Shown here: piece by piece, positions 1-10,900 of the stretch
How the letters are laid out: each line of letters starts with the position of its first letter
How positions within the stretch are numbered: position 1 is the first letter of the stretch
From: Saururus chinensis
Taxonomy: Eukaryota > Streptophyta > Magnoliopsida > Piperales > Saururaceae
Length of the DNA: 64,000 bases
Assembly (NCBI GenBank): GCA_035235625.1
Contig: CP141144.1
Location: 18,225,014-18,289,013 of the forward strand
Direction: 5' to 3'
The notes under the pieces: model-generated
Databases searched by the model: none
What the model saw: only the letters and a program-made list of their open reading frames with translations
What the model was told of the DNA's origin: nothing
Program-made: the position numbers and the translations under genes

Positions 1-1185
1 CTTTATTGCGTAGGGGTTAGTGGCCGGGATAGCCAACCCACTAATTGGGTTATTTGGGTTATTGGATGTAAACCGGACTGGTCTGGGTTAGGCGGTCTGG
101 GTCAATAGGTGGTCGTCCTCCCATATGGGGGCAGCCTTGCTTTTAGTTGGAGTTTATGCAATTTGGTGATTTCAGACTTCTCTCCTTTCTTCTACAATTC
201 TCCCCTTTCCCTGCGCAATCCTCCTAGATACCGATCGCACCTGCATCGGGCACATCACCTATGAGTAGAAGTTTGAAATTAGAAAAAATTCTAGTGAGAG
301 GTGATGGCGTAACTTAAATTTAGATAAAGCCACATGATGGAGGAAAATCCCAGTAAGTAGATAATTAACCATTTTACCCCTAAGGTTGAAGGTGAATTGT
401 TTCGGTTCAAAGGGTTTATAACCCCACAAAATGTTTATAAAATTATCACGGGTCCATAACATCAAGGGGTACACCTTAGATCAGTTATGGACTCATTAGA
501 GTTCAAGGAAGCCTTGAACAAAATGATATAAATACCCCTATAAGTGGATGGGCTCGCATTCGCATAAATGGAATTAACGTGCCAATTTGAAATTGAAACC
601 TCTTGAGATGTCAAGGACTTACCTAAGAACATAGAGGATTGTGTCGTATGTAAAAAAATTACCCTAATACCCTTAGGTGCATTATAACCATTTACCCTTA
701 GGTGCATTATAACCATTTTCATAAAAATAGGTACTCCTAACCGAGGAGAGTTAGAGCACAAGAGTAAGAGTCTTTTTATAGCCATAACTAAGTTTGACAC
801 TTGATATTACGATCTGTTGGGACCTGTATGGGCCTATATTATATATGTTTTTGTTTGTTTTAATGTTTGTTATTGATGTTGTGATACTAATTTTTCACTA
901 GGTTGAAGTTACTGAAAGATTAATCAATGAGGGTTAAACAACTTTATATTGGACAAGAATACTTAATCAAAATAAAGACTAAAATATCCTCAGAGGGGTA
1001 TGGGAGTAGTTATAGAGTAAACAAGGCCTTTTACCTAATGATTTACCTTGGTTGATGACCCGATGGTCATTTTGAGTCGTAACCCTGGTATAAAAGGGAC
1101 TGGTTTGGGATAGTCAATATGAATCCTTGCTTGAGTTGTTGGGTATGGGTAGAGGTTAGCCTTTGGGTCGTTGCCTTGTAGATCA
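1..1185. other. Non-coding leader or LTR-like sequence before a gypsy gag relic
   Basis: No credible gene is visible. A TATA-like string (TATAAAAG) lies near 1090 and the gag-like reading starts about 100 bp later. This would fit a degraded retrotransposon LTR or leader, but no LTR partner or primer-binding site was found, so this is inference only. Confidence 0.3.
670..719. repeat. Perfect 25-bp tandem duplication
   Basis: A 25-bp unit beginning CCCTTAGGTGCATTATAACC occurs twice back to back (670-694 and 695-719), differing only at the last base. It looks like a recent slippage duplication and has no coding role that I can see. Confidence 0.85.
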
Positions 1186-2335
1186 ATGGCAAGAGGTCAT
1201 GGATAAGAGCCGGTAACCCGAACTGGAGAGGCTCGGGCTGAAGAGATTCAAGAAGCCATTCCTAATCCTCGTGTATCCCCGCAACGTGCAGAGTTTATAG
1301 GAGCATAAGGTATGAGATGGGTGGAGCCATCTCACATTGATTCCTCATCCAACACTTTAAGGGGAACTAATGAGGGCCGCTTGATGGATATGATCCAAGG
1401 GTAAGTAGAGGCTGCTCAAATTTAAGTTGATCTTCACCTAGACCCTAAGAAGAAGGCTGAAAAGGATCAAGGTACCTTGGTTTAATGTTTCAAGTTGATG
1501 ACTTCACCTTTCACATGTCAGGATGATCCAAATAAGGAGGGAGAAGGATTACTACAAAAAGTAGAGAAAGTGTTTGATGCATTGGTGGTGACTGATGATA
1601 ATGAAGTCACCTTAGCTACCTTCGCCCTTACTGGTGAGGCTCATTTCTAGTGGAATACCACCAGGAATGCACATTTTGAAAACCTACCTAGTTCACATAT
1701 TCAATGGGCATAGTTCTTGGAGGTATTTAATAAGTAGCATTTCCTAGAGCATGTTCAGCAAATGAAAGAGTAGGAATTTCTTTCTCTAGAATAGGGGATT
1801 TGATTGTATAGCAGTACGAAACAAACTTTATTCGATTGCAAAGATTCACACCTGATGTATGCACCACAGATGTGAAGAGAACAGGAAAGTTCATTTATGG
1901 GTTGAGAGATAGACTCAGAACCAAGGTGATGAGCACAAATCCTATAACCTTTGCTAACGTCCAATAGGCATGAATGTTTGAAAAATATTTTAATTGATGT
2001 AAAGAGAACAAGAAAAGGGCCTCTACATGGTGTCTAGGATTGAACAAGCCAAAGTATAGGATGGAGGCTACTAGAGACGTTGGCCCACAATTTAGAAAAC
2101 AACAGAAGGGTATGGAACCTATTTGGAAGGGTCTAAGGCAACAAGATTCAAGCCAACAACAACAACAAAAGACTCGAGACAAACCCACTTGTCATTCTTT
2201 TGGCAAGCACCACCTAAGCAAGGCTTGCATTCCAAGAAACATGATTTGTTATACTTGTAAGAAGAGGGGTCATTTAAGAGACCACTTAAAAAAGAAGAAC
2301 CAAGGGGGTCATAATGACTCTAGCAAAAAGTTCTT
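1186..2335 (+). pseudogene. Ty3/gypsy retrotransposon gag relic
   Basis: Across several frames the translation follows a plant Ty3/gypsy Gag protein. An N-terminal basic start near 1186 is followed by a capsid-type region (about 1530-1990) with strings such as FLEVFNK, EHVQQMKE and KFIYGLRDRLR. Then comes a Gln-rich linker and a zinc-knuckle region (about 2190-2300) with CYTCKKRGHLRD, in which the last Cys of the knuckle is lost. The reading is broken by a frameshift near 1800 and by in-frame stops at 1648, 1711, 1735, 1771, 1792, 1809, 1965, 1971 and 1995. Each stop sits where relatives carry Gln, Arg or Trp. A short stretch after gag (about 2363-2395, FVIYSDAS) resembles the start of a gypsy RNase H domain, which would imply a large internal deletion. 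The element is dead. The family call is good; the lineage is not resolved. Confidence 0.8.
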
Positions 2336-2407
2336 GCTCATGTCTTTTCTCTTCCATCAAGGGATGGTGGATTTGTAATCTACAGTGATGCTTCATGGCC
2401 CATAATG

Positions 2408-2777
2408 ACTCTAAGTGAGACGATGACGGAATTGGTGTTGGGACTAGAACTAAGCAAGTAGAGCCCCAACAAGTAGGAGATCAATGCCAACTACTTCATG
2501 GCCCATAACCAGTGTGAGAGACTAGGCTACTTGCCGAACAAGTTCTTAAGTCAAACTAAAGGGACAAGTCTAGTGGTGCAATCATGGGTGCCCCAGATAC
2601 AGGTACTAGGCCATGAGTCCATCGGGGGGGGTACTGACACACTATGGGTGGAACTTGACATTGGAGAGCATTGTGAAGGGAATGGTGCTGAAAGTATGGC
2701 GGTAGTACGTACAGCAGAAGATGAATGTATTGATGCTGGCGAAGGGCAAGGTGTCAATCAGGCAGTGCAAAAGATGA
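2408..2777 (+). pseudogene. UDP-glycosyltransferase pseudogene fragment (UGT72-like, PSPG box)
   Basis: Functional relatives move a sugar from UDP-sugar to small molecules such as phenolics. This fragment covers only the C-terminal donor-binding half. In one frame (2408 to about 2623) it reads TLSETMTELVLGLELS, then SPN, NANYF, LPNKFLSQTKG and VVQSWVPQIQVLGHESIGG, the ordered landmarks of a family-1 plant UGT up to the start of the PSPG box. An eight-G run (2624-2631) shifts the frame. The box then continues from 2631 with LTHYGWNLTLESIV and, past a stop, YVQQKMNVLML. The catalytic N-terminal half is absent, the segment joining LELS to SPN is shortened, and there are at least three internal stops. 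It abuts the gypsy gag relic, so it is either an old host-gene fragment or a piece moved by the element. The family call is firm; UGT72 is the best subfamily guess. Confidence 0.82.
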
Positions 2778-5120
2778 AGGCGTTGATGTTGGACTGGATC
2801 CTCCTCCTTTCCCACCCTACCCACAACTTCTGTCTTTGAGCTCACTAGCTTCATCAACCTCACCCAGTGTCACCACTTCAGCTTCGCCATTGACAACATT
2901 GGCATCATTGAGGCCGTCGAGGGCTTCACCACCTTGCACAATGTCAATCTAATCTTAGTACCACTCACTGCATGCAAAACCTCATCGATGCCCTCATTGT
3001 TGTCTTATAGGTGTCTCATATGGAAACTTAAAAACTAGCTTTTTCTACTCTATTAATTGTGTAGGTCATACTATTTAACTAAAATTATAAATTTTTTAAA
3101 TGGAGCTATTAATACATTTAGGACACCAATTACAAAACCAATCAATGATCACAAGGTAAAATAACTAGACTCGAACTTGAAATTAAAGTTTTAAGCTTAA
3201 GCCCGAATAGTCTAAAGCTCAACGATACTCAACTCATTAACAACCCCGCACAAGGGTTATACATGCTCATCACCACTATGTTTAAAAAAACTAGCTCCAC
3301 ATATCAACGGCTAGTGCAAAAGCTTGTGGGGCCATTTATTTCACAAACATTACTCTTACATAAAGGCTCAAGTTATTAAAAAACATGATTATCTTACACA
3401 CTATTATAATTCTAGGTAATAAGAGGTCGTGAGGTTAAGTATGATGGGAGGCATTTATAGCCCCATTGTGTTCCACTTGCCATACTTAATGGACCTTTTC
3501 AAATGGGAAGAGGGGAGAAGGGATAAGAATATAAATAAATAAATGAATGAATAAAATTTCTCTTTCTGAATAACTCTAGCCTTCGAGAAACTTAGTTAAC
3601 TTGACTAACTACTGTTAACAAGGTAGGGATTCGTTCGGTTTTAGCTAGTCAACATCCAACCTCGACTTTTGGTAAGCATTCTTATGCTCATGCAATAGGA
3701 AGATTTTTTCATGTTCCTCTTTCATAACAAGTGCAGCGTAAATAATGCATAGAATCCCTTTATATTTGAGATTAATAGTGCTCACGCTAGTGCACATTAG
3801 TACTAATATCATTGGTACTAATTTTATATGTTAGCGTGTGTATTATCAATCTTATAGATGAAAGGCTTCCATTCATTTCTTACACTGAGCTCATTGTTAA
3901 AGTAGAGTATTAAAAATGTTTCCCATGCAATATAAGTTGATTTCATCTAAACAAATTTCATTACCTCCTTTGGACTCTTCAGCCTTAACAAGTACTTTGA
4001 GGAATAACTTTTCATATAAAAAATAATATCTTTAGTTATTAGTAATTATTCGGAATTTACCTAAGGTCATACATATTACGACTTTGGACCGTTGAATACT
4101 TTGAGGCTTCCCTGTACATAGCTCTATCTTTGTACAGTAATCCTTTGGGCTCTACAAGAGAATGTAAGCAATGAATATTAAATCCAGACTGCTTCACCTT
4201 AACCCAAAAACTTTAGCCCATCTCTTTTCAAACATATATATGGCGTCTTATTTATGGATATGGGCTTAAATACACTTGGGCTTATAAAGGCCCAATACAC
4301 TCCTCGTGGCTATACTCCACATACGATAGGGTTGAACCTTACATTGATCTACAAAGGTCCCACTATAGTCATACACATGTCGGGCCCACAAAAGTGGTGC
4401 ACATGTGCATAACTAAGTTTATATTTGGTACATTATATCTACAAGTGTATGCAAGTGCGAGTGAGACTTGGACCTGTAAGTAGTGTGCCACGTACAACCG
4501 GCTTCCCTCTATCTCCCCATTGCCCTCCCTCTCTCCGTTCTACTCCCGTTCATGCTCTAACGTAATTCATCACAATCATCGATACAAATGCGTGTCGACG
4601 GATATGTAGGTGCAGCTTGGCCAATACATATAGGTCAAGAAATGCCAATACTTTTCTAAAAATACATAGTTAATTTTGCCAATTTTTTATTAAAACCTTT
4701 GTTTAAAAATAACTCAACCACGATTTGAACATAACCTCCTTAGAGGTTTAAGGATCACAATGTTCATGTTATGTTACTTTTTACTTATTTATATTAAAAT
4801 AAAATTAAGAAAAGTTTTTTATTATATTAGATTAATAAGGGTAATTTACACAATTAGCCTAATGCAGTACACCTTGGACCCTGAGGCTTACGGCCATGCA
4901 CTAGCTCACCCAGCCAGTCTACATTATATAGGTTAAACCCATACATTGACCCAACAGTAAGGAAATAATTGTAATAATGGTAAACCATTTTATAAACAAA
5001 TAAAACTAATAATAATATAAATTCAAACCCATCATAATATGAAAAATTTTGTATTAGCCCTAGCTCATATGTATTAGTGTGTGAGCCCTTGATCTAATGA
5101 TGTAAGGGGACAAAAACTAA
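2778..5120. other. AT-rich intergenic sequence without recognisable genes
   Basis: I see no coding region, RNA gene or clear transposon here. The first 230 bp after the UGT fragment are GC-richer and Ser/Pro-rich in translation, but I could not match them. Simple AAAT-type runs occur near 3530. Confidence 0.5.
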
Positions 5121-5186
5121 TTGATTATATAACAGGGTAAAAACCAATTAGATTAATTGGTTTTTACCCCCAAGTTGTGTAATCAA
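5121..5186. repeat. 66-bp hairpin with near-perfect arms
   Basis: The inner arms GGGTAAAAACCAATTA (5135-5150) and its exact reverse complement (5154-5169) are separated by three bases. Outside them, a further 13 bp (5121-5133 against 5174-5186) pair with two mismatches after a short bulge. It may be a tiny foldback element or a decayed MITE. Confidence 0.8.
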
Positions 5187-5392
5187 ATTTGCGATGCCTG
5201 GGCTCATGCTCAAGCTGCATGAGCCTAAGCTTATTCAAATAGGGCTCATCATAATTACGAAAGAAATTTATCACACCAAAGGTATCAAACTATACATTAG
5301 TGCATAATAACAGAAGGAATCTATCACACTTGAATGTTGCTTTAGTGAATATTATCTCCATACAAAAATTAATAGCGCTATTTAGCAAAAAA

Positions 5393-5528
5393 CTTTACTC
5401 CATATTAATAATTTCATTTTGTTTAATTTAAAAAAGAGTATTATAAGAACTTAATTTCCCTTCTTATAAATGTGTATTTCACTAATAATTTTTTTTTTAA
5501 ATGTAACTATTAATATGAGATGGAGAGA
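5393..5528. mobile_element. Stowaway-type MITE relic
   Basis: The left end carries ACTCCATATTAATAATTTCA. The right end, read in reverse complement, carries CTCCATCTCATATTAATAGT. This is the CTCC-type inverted terminus of Stowaway/Tc1-mariner MITEs, with an AT-rich interior. The TA target duplication is not clean. The termini resemble those of the element near 49.2-49.6 kb. Confidence 0.5.
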
Positions 5529-6048
5529 ATATCAAGACATTAATAAAATATTGTTTCCATAAATAATTTCATATTGTACTAAAACACGAGCAACTACATC
5601 TAAAAAGCAACTCTACCGTGAGCCAACTAATATGCACAGTATAAGGGGAAAATTATGTGAATACTAACCCTTAAAATCACACAAGCAATGCATAAAACCA
5701 AATTTTAAAGAGAAGTTTCAAACAAGAAACCTGTATGCACTTGAGCACTTTCAAACCTCCCAATTTGGATCATGCGGCCTATGTTACGTGGCAGCCGAGT
5801 TTGGATCCGTCTGCCGTTCCCATGATAAACATATGCCATTCGATCTCAATCTGGCGACACATGATGCATTGAACATATTATCGGTGTGCGACCGGTGCTT
5901 ATTAACCTTTTCCTTTAAACAAACAAGCTTTATAAATTTAAATTTGGCATGTTAGAAGCATTCCATAGAAGCACAGCCAACTAGTGAGGACCAACATGTT
6001 ACGGTTGGATGGTCACAACACGATTTAGGAAATGCACTGTGTTTAAAC

Positions 6049-6947
6049 TAATGTTTTAAAAACTGGCTTGGACACCAAGCCGAATTGGTGTCTGTGCCGG
6101 TTCAACTAGGTTCAAGTGGGGGTCAACCCAAGTTGAACTCGATTGATATAAATATTTTTTTCCCGTAAAGCCTAATACTAAAAATCAGAAGATTCAAAAG
6201 TAAGAGCTAAATCACTACAATGGCTCTACACTCCACATTCCATCGTCCGATCTTCCTTCTTCCCCTCACTCTCCTCCTTGGCGGCCCAGCCCAAACTCAA
6301 CGGTCCCTTCCTCTCTTCCCCATTTATGTTTCCTGCCCCTCTCTTGCCCACTGGCCCGGCCCGACGACCCCTTTCTCCTTCCGCTCTTCCCTCTTTTCCC
6401 TTCCCCTCCATCTCTTCCTAAGCAGCCCAACTTCGAGTTCCCGACCCCGACAGCGAGCTTCCCCCTTCCCCTCTGTCTTTTCCTTGGCTGCCCGACCACG
6501 ACCCAAACCCTAGAGCACCCTCGACCCTGACTTTCCCTCCCTCTCCTCCTTGGCAGCCCGGACCCGATCTTTTCTCCCTCCTTCCCCTTTCCTGCTTTTC
6601 CACTGTTGATGAAATCCGTTTGATGTCTTGCCACACACGGACTAAGATCTACCAACAGATATGACTTGGTCTTCTTGGGGCCACCCATTTTCCTCCTCGA
6701 CACCGGCACCACCCACGACCACCCCGTCGCTTTCCCCTATCACCTACTGCTTTTCCCCCTTCCTATTCCTTTTTTTTCTAAAGCCCAGATTGGCTAGTTG
6801 TCTAGGTCATTAGTTCAATCGGCTAGGCTAAATTGACCCGCCTAGGTCAATGCGGCCTGACAACTCAAATGACTCAGCCTGGATTTTTAACCAGGCCTGA
6901 TTGAACCTGATTGAACCAACCGGGCTAGTCCAAGTTTTAAAACACTA
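6049..6947. mobile_element. Non-autonomous hAT-like transposon, 899 bp
   Basis: The left end reads TAATGTTTTAAAA and the right end in reverse complement reads TAGTGTTTTAAAA. Inverted similarity continues inward through CTTGGAC and GGTTCAAnnAGGTTCAA motifs. The flanks GTTTAAAC (6041-6048) and GTTTAAAG (6948-6955) fit an 8-bp target duplication with one change. No transposase is present. The centre (about 6220-6760) is strongly pyrimidine-rich and GC-richer than its surroundings, which gives long but low-complexity open frames that I do not call genes. That centre could be captured host DNA. Confidence 0.7.
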
Positions 6948-6955
6948 GTTTAAAG

Positions 6956-7796
6956 CCCCCACTTTATTAGTAAGATCTAAAACTATTATAACAACTAATT
7001 TTTAGAGGACTATGAACAACCACAAAAACCATCACATAATTAAATTTGAATGAACACATGAAAAGATTGTGTGGGCTCAAACGTGTGAAAGAACAACATC
7101 CATACATTTATTATCATAAAGTTCAGATTTTAAAATAATATTTGCATACAAATACATTAAGTTGGTTTCGTTGTCTAATTCTCCATCTCTCTTTTCTTTA
7201 TAACCCCTGGGAATCACCTTGCTTTCAAAGAAAGAATTTATGGTTATGAATAGAAGCAAATGATTTTACCATCGATTATGAAAATCAATGATATACACAC
7301 TAATAACCTCTTTATCCAATGTTAATATTTTAAAAAATATTAATTTTTATTGAACGGTGAAACTCACATATATGAAAAGTAAAACTAAGCTTATATATAT
7401 ATATAATACTTTATACAAATACCCAACCACTTAAATTGAATAAAATAAAGCTATTAATATGAAATACATATTTTACCAAATAGAGCTATTAGGTGGGACA
7501 GAAGGAAGAGTTTTTCATACTCTCCTTAGATAATGAACCCAACATAAACTATATGTATAAACCATTAACATTTAAGATGGAAGGCACATGTGCTAGTAAA
7601 TATTAACATAAATATATATACATCATTGATCTCATAAATGAATAATTCTCAGATGTAATTTACACTGAGCTTATTGTCACGAAAAATACTTCTCCGAAAG
7701 AGTATATATGTAAGTGCAAGTGACGCAGACGACTCCTACAAGATGAAGGATATCCTAGGAGGACAAAAATACTTCCGAAGTGAACATATCCAGTAC
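6956..7796. other. Intergenic sequence upstream of the S1-domain gene
   Basis: AT-rich, with no gene seen. A phrase near 7490 (GGTGGGACAGAAGGAAG) resembles a decayed Stowaway end, but no partner was found. Confidence 0.4.
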
Positions 7797-7836
7797 TGGG
7801 CTGGGCCTTAACAACTGGATAACCTGGGCCGGCCCA
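7797..7836 (+). promoter_or_regulatory. Cluster of four TGGGCC/TGGGCT (site II) boxes
   Basis: TGGGCT at 7797, TGGGCC at 7802 and 7825, and GGCCCA (the reverse complement) at 7831 lie within 40 bp, 115-150 bp before the S1 gene start codon. In plants such site II boxes are bound by TCP factors and are enriched in promoters of translation and organelle-protein genes, which fits the product downstream. The motif match is directly visible; the function is inferred. Confidence 0.6.
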
Positions 7837-7949
7837 CCCAGTGTGTGGCGGATGGTGCTGACACTTGTGAGATTCAAAATCTCCCATTTCCCACCACTCC
7901 TCCCTTCATCCTCTCCCAAAGCCACTTCGTGCGCCCTGTTTTGTCGGCG

Positions 7950-10900
7950 ATGATGGCGGGGATGGGATCAATGGCCGGACTTTCGCTCTTCCCACAGCAG
8001 CTCGGAAGTGAAGGGAATCAGTCGGCGGCAGCTACACCGGCGACTGCTTCGTCGGTCTTGTACGGCTTTTCCAGGTTTTCGCCCAAGGTTGCAGCTAAGG
8101 GTGTCCTGTTCCTGCCTAGGTGTGCCATTGCCGGCGGGGCGAGGACCCAAGGGGTCGATGAGGTGGATGGAGTCCGCGGTGCCGATTACGAGGAGGGTGA
8201 TTCTGCTCGGCTGAGTCGGGTATGGCTTCGACTTGTCTCTTCATCTTTTTCCGGCTTTGATTTAGTTTATGAACTGAAGTAATACATTTGAAGTTCACGG
8301 AGTTGTTAACGTTTGAAATTTGGTGCGCTTACTGCTACATGATCATTCCGTGTTTATTAATCTCGTCTCCAATTTTTGCATCCGTCATATTCTTGTTGGG
8401 GGTTATCTTGGTTGCTGATAGTATGGAAAGAAAAATAAAAAGAAGTAAAAAATGAAAATGAGCGCCCCATGTCGATACTGGGAGGGATTTTATCCTGCTA
8501 TAGTTTGATCAGCTTCTGAACAAGTGAAGATTCAGTACGTAATGTTTGCGGAATTAGTTTAAGCGACATTTATATGGTATAGAATTCGCAAAGCAGGCTT
8601 TAATGAGGTAGTACGCACTATTGTACTCCCTCCTTTCCATATGTAAGTGTCCAATTTGTAGAAAAAAGTGAACTTTATAGAAGGTGGGAAGCACCTTAGA
8701 CCGCAAAAAGGCAAAAATGTAACTGATTCAGCAACTTTTCAGTGCACAAAAAGACAAATTTTTTACATAGCTTTTTTTGACTAAGATTCTCATGCTCCCA
8801 CTATGGGATGGAGAGAGTAACTTGGAGGAACAGTCCCTCCGGCGATGATCAAGTTCTTGGAGCATGATCAGATTTCATATGTCATTTCAATGGAAACTGT
8901 GAACCAGGAGCCTGGGAGGTCTTCTCCAAGATTTTAGAGGCAGTGGCTGAGCCAAGAAATTCTCATTTGAGATTACATAGAACAGAAATATGCAAAACTG
9001 GCAGTAATGAACAGACTCATTAGCTAAATCAGGGGTATTGATTCCATCCTACAAATTTATATGTAATTCCACTGTAAAGTCTTTCATAATGTATCTAGAA
9101 TGGGTTTCCCCACCGAAAACTCTTATCTATCCCTTTCCTGAACTCTATTTTTTCCTTTTTCTTCCACAATGGTGTTTTTTTTTTCCAAAATAATAGCAAT
9201 ATTAGAAATATCTGGTTCAAATGAAAATGTCAGAACCCTTGTTTAAATAGATCTATTTTTGTCAGATGTAACTGATTTATAGTGAAGCAATGTTGCAAGT
9301 ATATCACCGATAAAAAAAATGGTGCAAATATATTACTAGTTGATGACTTTTATTGACATATTTATGTTTGGGGCTAACAATGAGGTACATTTATAAGAAT
9401 AATTTCTATTTCAATTACCTCCAGAACTCATTGAGTTATAGGACAAGGTAAATTTTGGTATCTTAGACATTTGTTGTGGGCTTACATGATAAAAAGTTGA
9501 CTTTGTACTGGGGATTTTGGCATATTCTAAAAGTGTTAATCATTGTCTGGAATGGAAATAGCCGGAGTGCGGCTGCTATAAATAAAAGAGAATAGTGCTT
9601 TCTAGAGGTGGAAAAGGTTATTTGGAATTGAGGCTAGAATGGCTGTCACTATAGAGTGGGCCACCATGCACTTTGATTGAGTAGCTCGGGAGATTGACAT
9701 GATTTTACAGGTTCCATATTTTTTGGCATGTTGGTTAAGTCTTTAACAGATGCCCCTCTGATGCTGGAGCTTATCTGAATTTTCTTTGGCATACGTCAAA
9801 GAGGCACAAGTATCATGGGTGTTAATTTTTATTTTCTATTTTGTATCTCATATTAGGTTTGATCTCAGTAAAGATTCTGTGGAAGGGATGTGCATTTGGT
9901 GCTTTTAACTTTGGCCAGTTTGAACTGCCGAATTATATCCCTCTATGCCAATGTTTCCTATCTGGTTATCTGAATCTTCAGGTTGAAACTGTATGATTGG
10001 GGATCAATTTGATGATTTATTCTTCTCCTATTAAATGACATTTAATACTTGGTTACTGCAAAGAAGTAGAGGTTTGCTGATTGGAAGGCGGCAAGGGCAT
10101 ACAAAGACAGTGGACTCATCTATGAGGGTAAAATTGAAGGTTGCAATGCTGGAGGCCTGCTTATTCGGTTCTACTCAATAATTGGATTTCTTCCCTATCC
10201 TCAGCTGGCACCTATGCATTATTGTAAAGGTATGGCACAATAGTGTTTTCTTTACATGTGCATGAAATTGTTAGTATACTTAGATATATCTGCATATACA
10301 TTTCTTGTTTATTTTGACATTAGATCACAATGGGAATATTAATTAGAAAGGATATGATTATGCTATCTCTTTAAAAAAAGTTGGCGCAAAACAAGCTAGA
10401 ATGGAGGTGTAAGATTCATGTTGCCGACCACACATTTTTGGGAAAGGCATGACTTGATTATGTTTATGGTTATAATATCACAATGTGAATAGTTTGCAGA
10501 CGGAACAGAAAAAGTGTAAACTTTTCTATGTGAGAGTGTAGAGTCCTTTTGGTTTTCTTCCTCATCACTGGCCTATATAAGGAAATATGATTTTATCAAG
10601 TGAAGGTGGTCTATTGAAGTTTACATTTCATCCTTTAATATCAGAGAAATGTTTAGGAAAAAAATTCCTTTACAGTAATTTGAGATAGATTAGCAGGGAA
10701 ATGTGGATGTTTAAAAGTAAATGTATGATGTTTTATTTTTCTATTTAAAAAGGGAAGAAAGGGCACATAAAGGAGTCCTTTTTAAACATAATGTCTTCTC
10801 ACTTTAATGACTTGTATGAAATGATATGAAGTTGAAAACTTATTGATCCATGTTCTGCTTTTTCTCTACTCATGATTTATTGCTGGGTGCCACTCATGTT

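Noticed and set aside
6220-6712. Several overlapping open frames on both strands
   Set aside because: Low-complexity pyrimidine-rich core of an hAT-like element; no recognisable protein, and open on both strands for compositional reasons.
7845-7949. Upstream in-frame ATG extending the S1 protein by 35 residues
   Set aside because: The extension lacks transit-peptide character at its start and would leave the site II boxes almost on top of the start codon; 7950 is preferred but 7845 cannot be fully excluded.
8221-8282. Continuation of exon 1 of the S1 gene to a stop at 8282
   Set aside because: The frame only reads into intron 1; the donor at 8220 joins in phase to exon 2, which carries the conserved S1 text.
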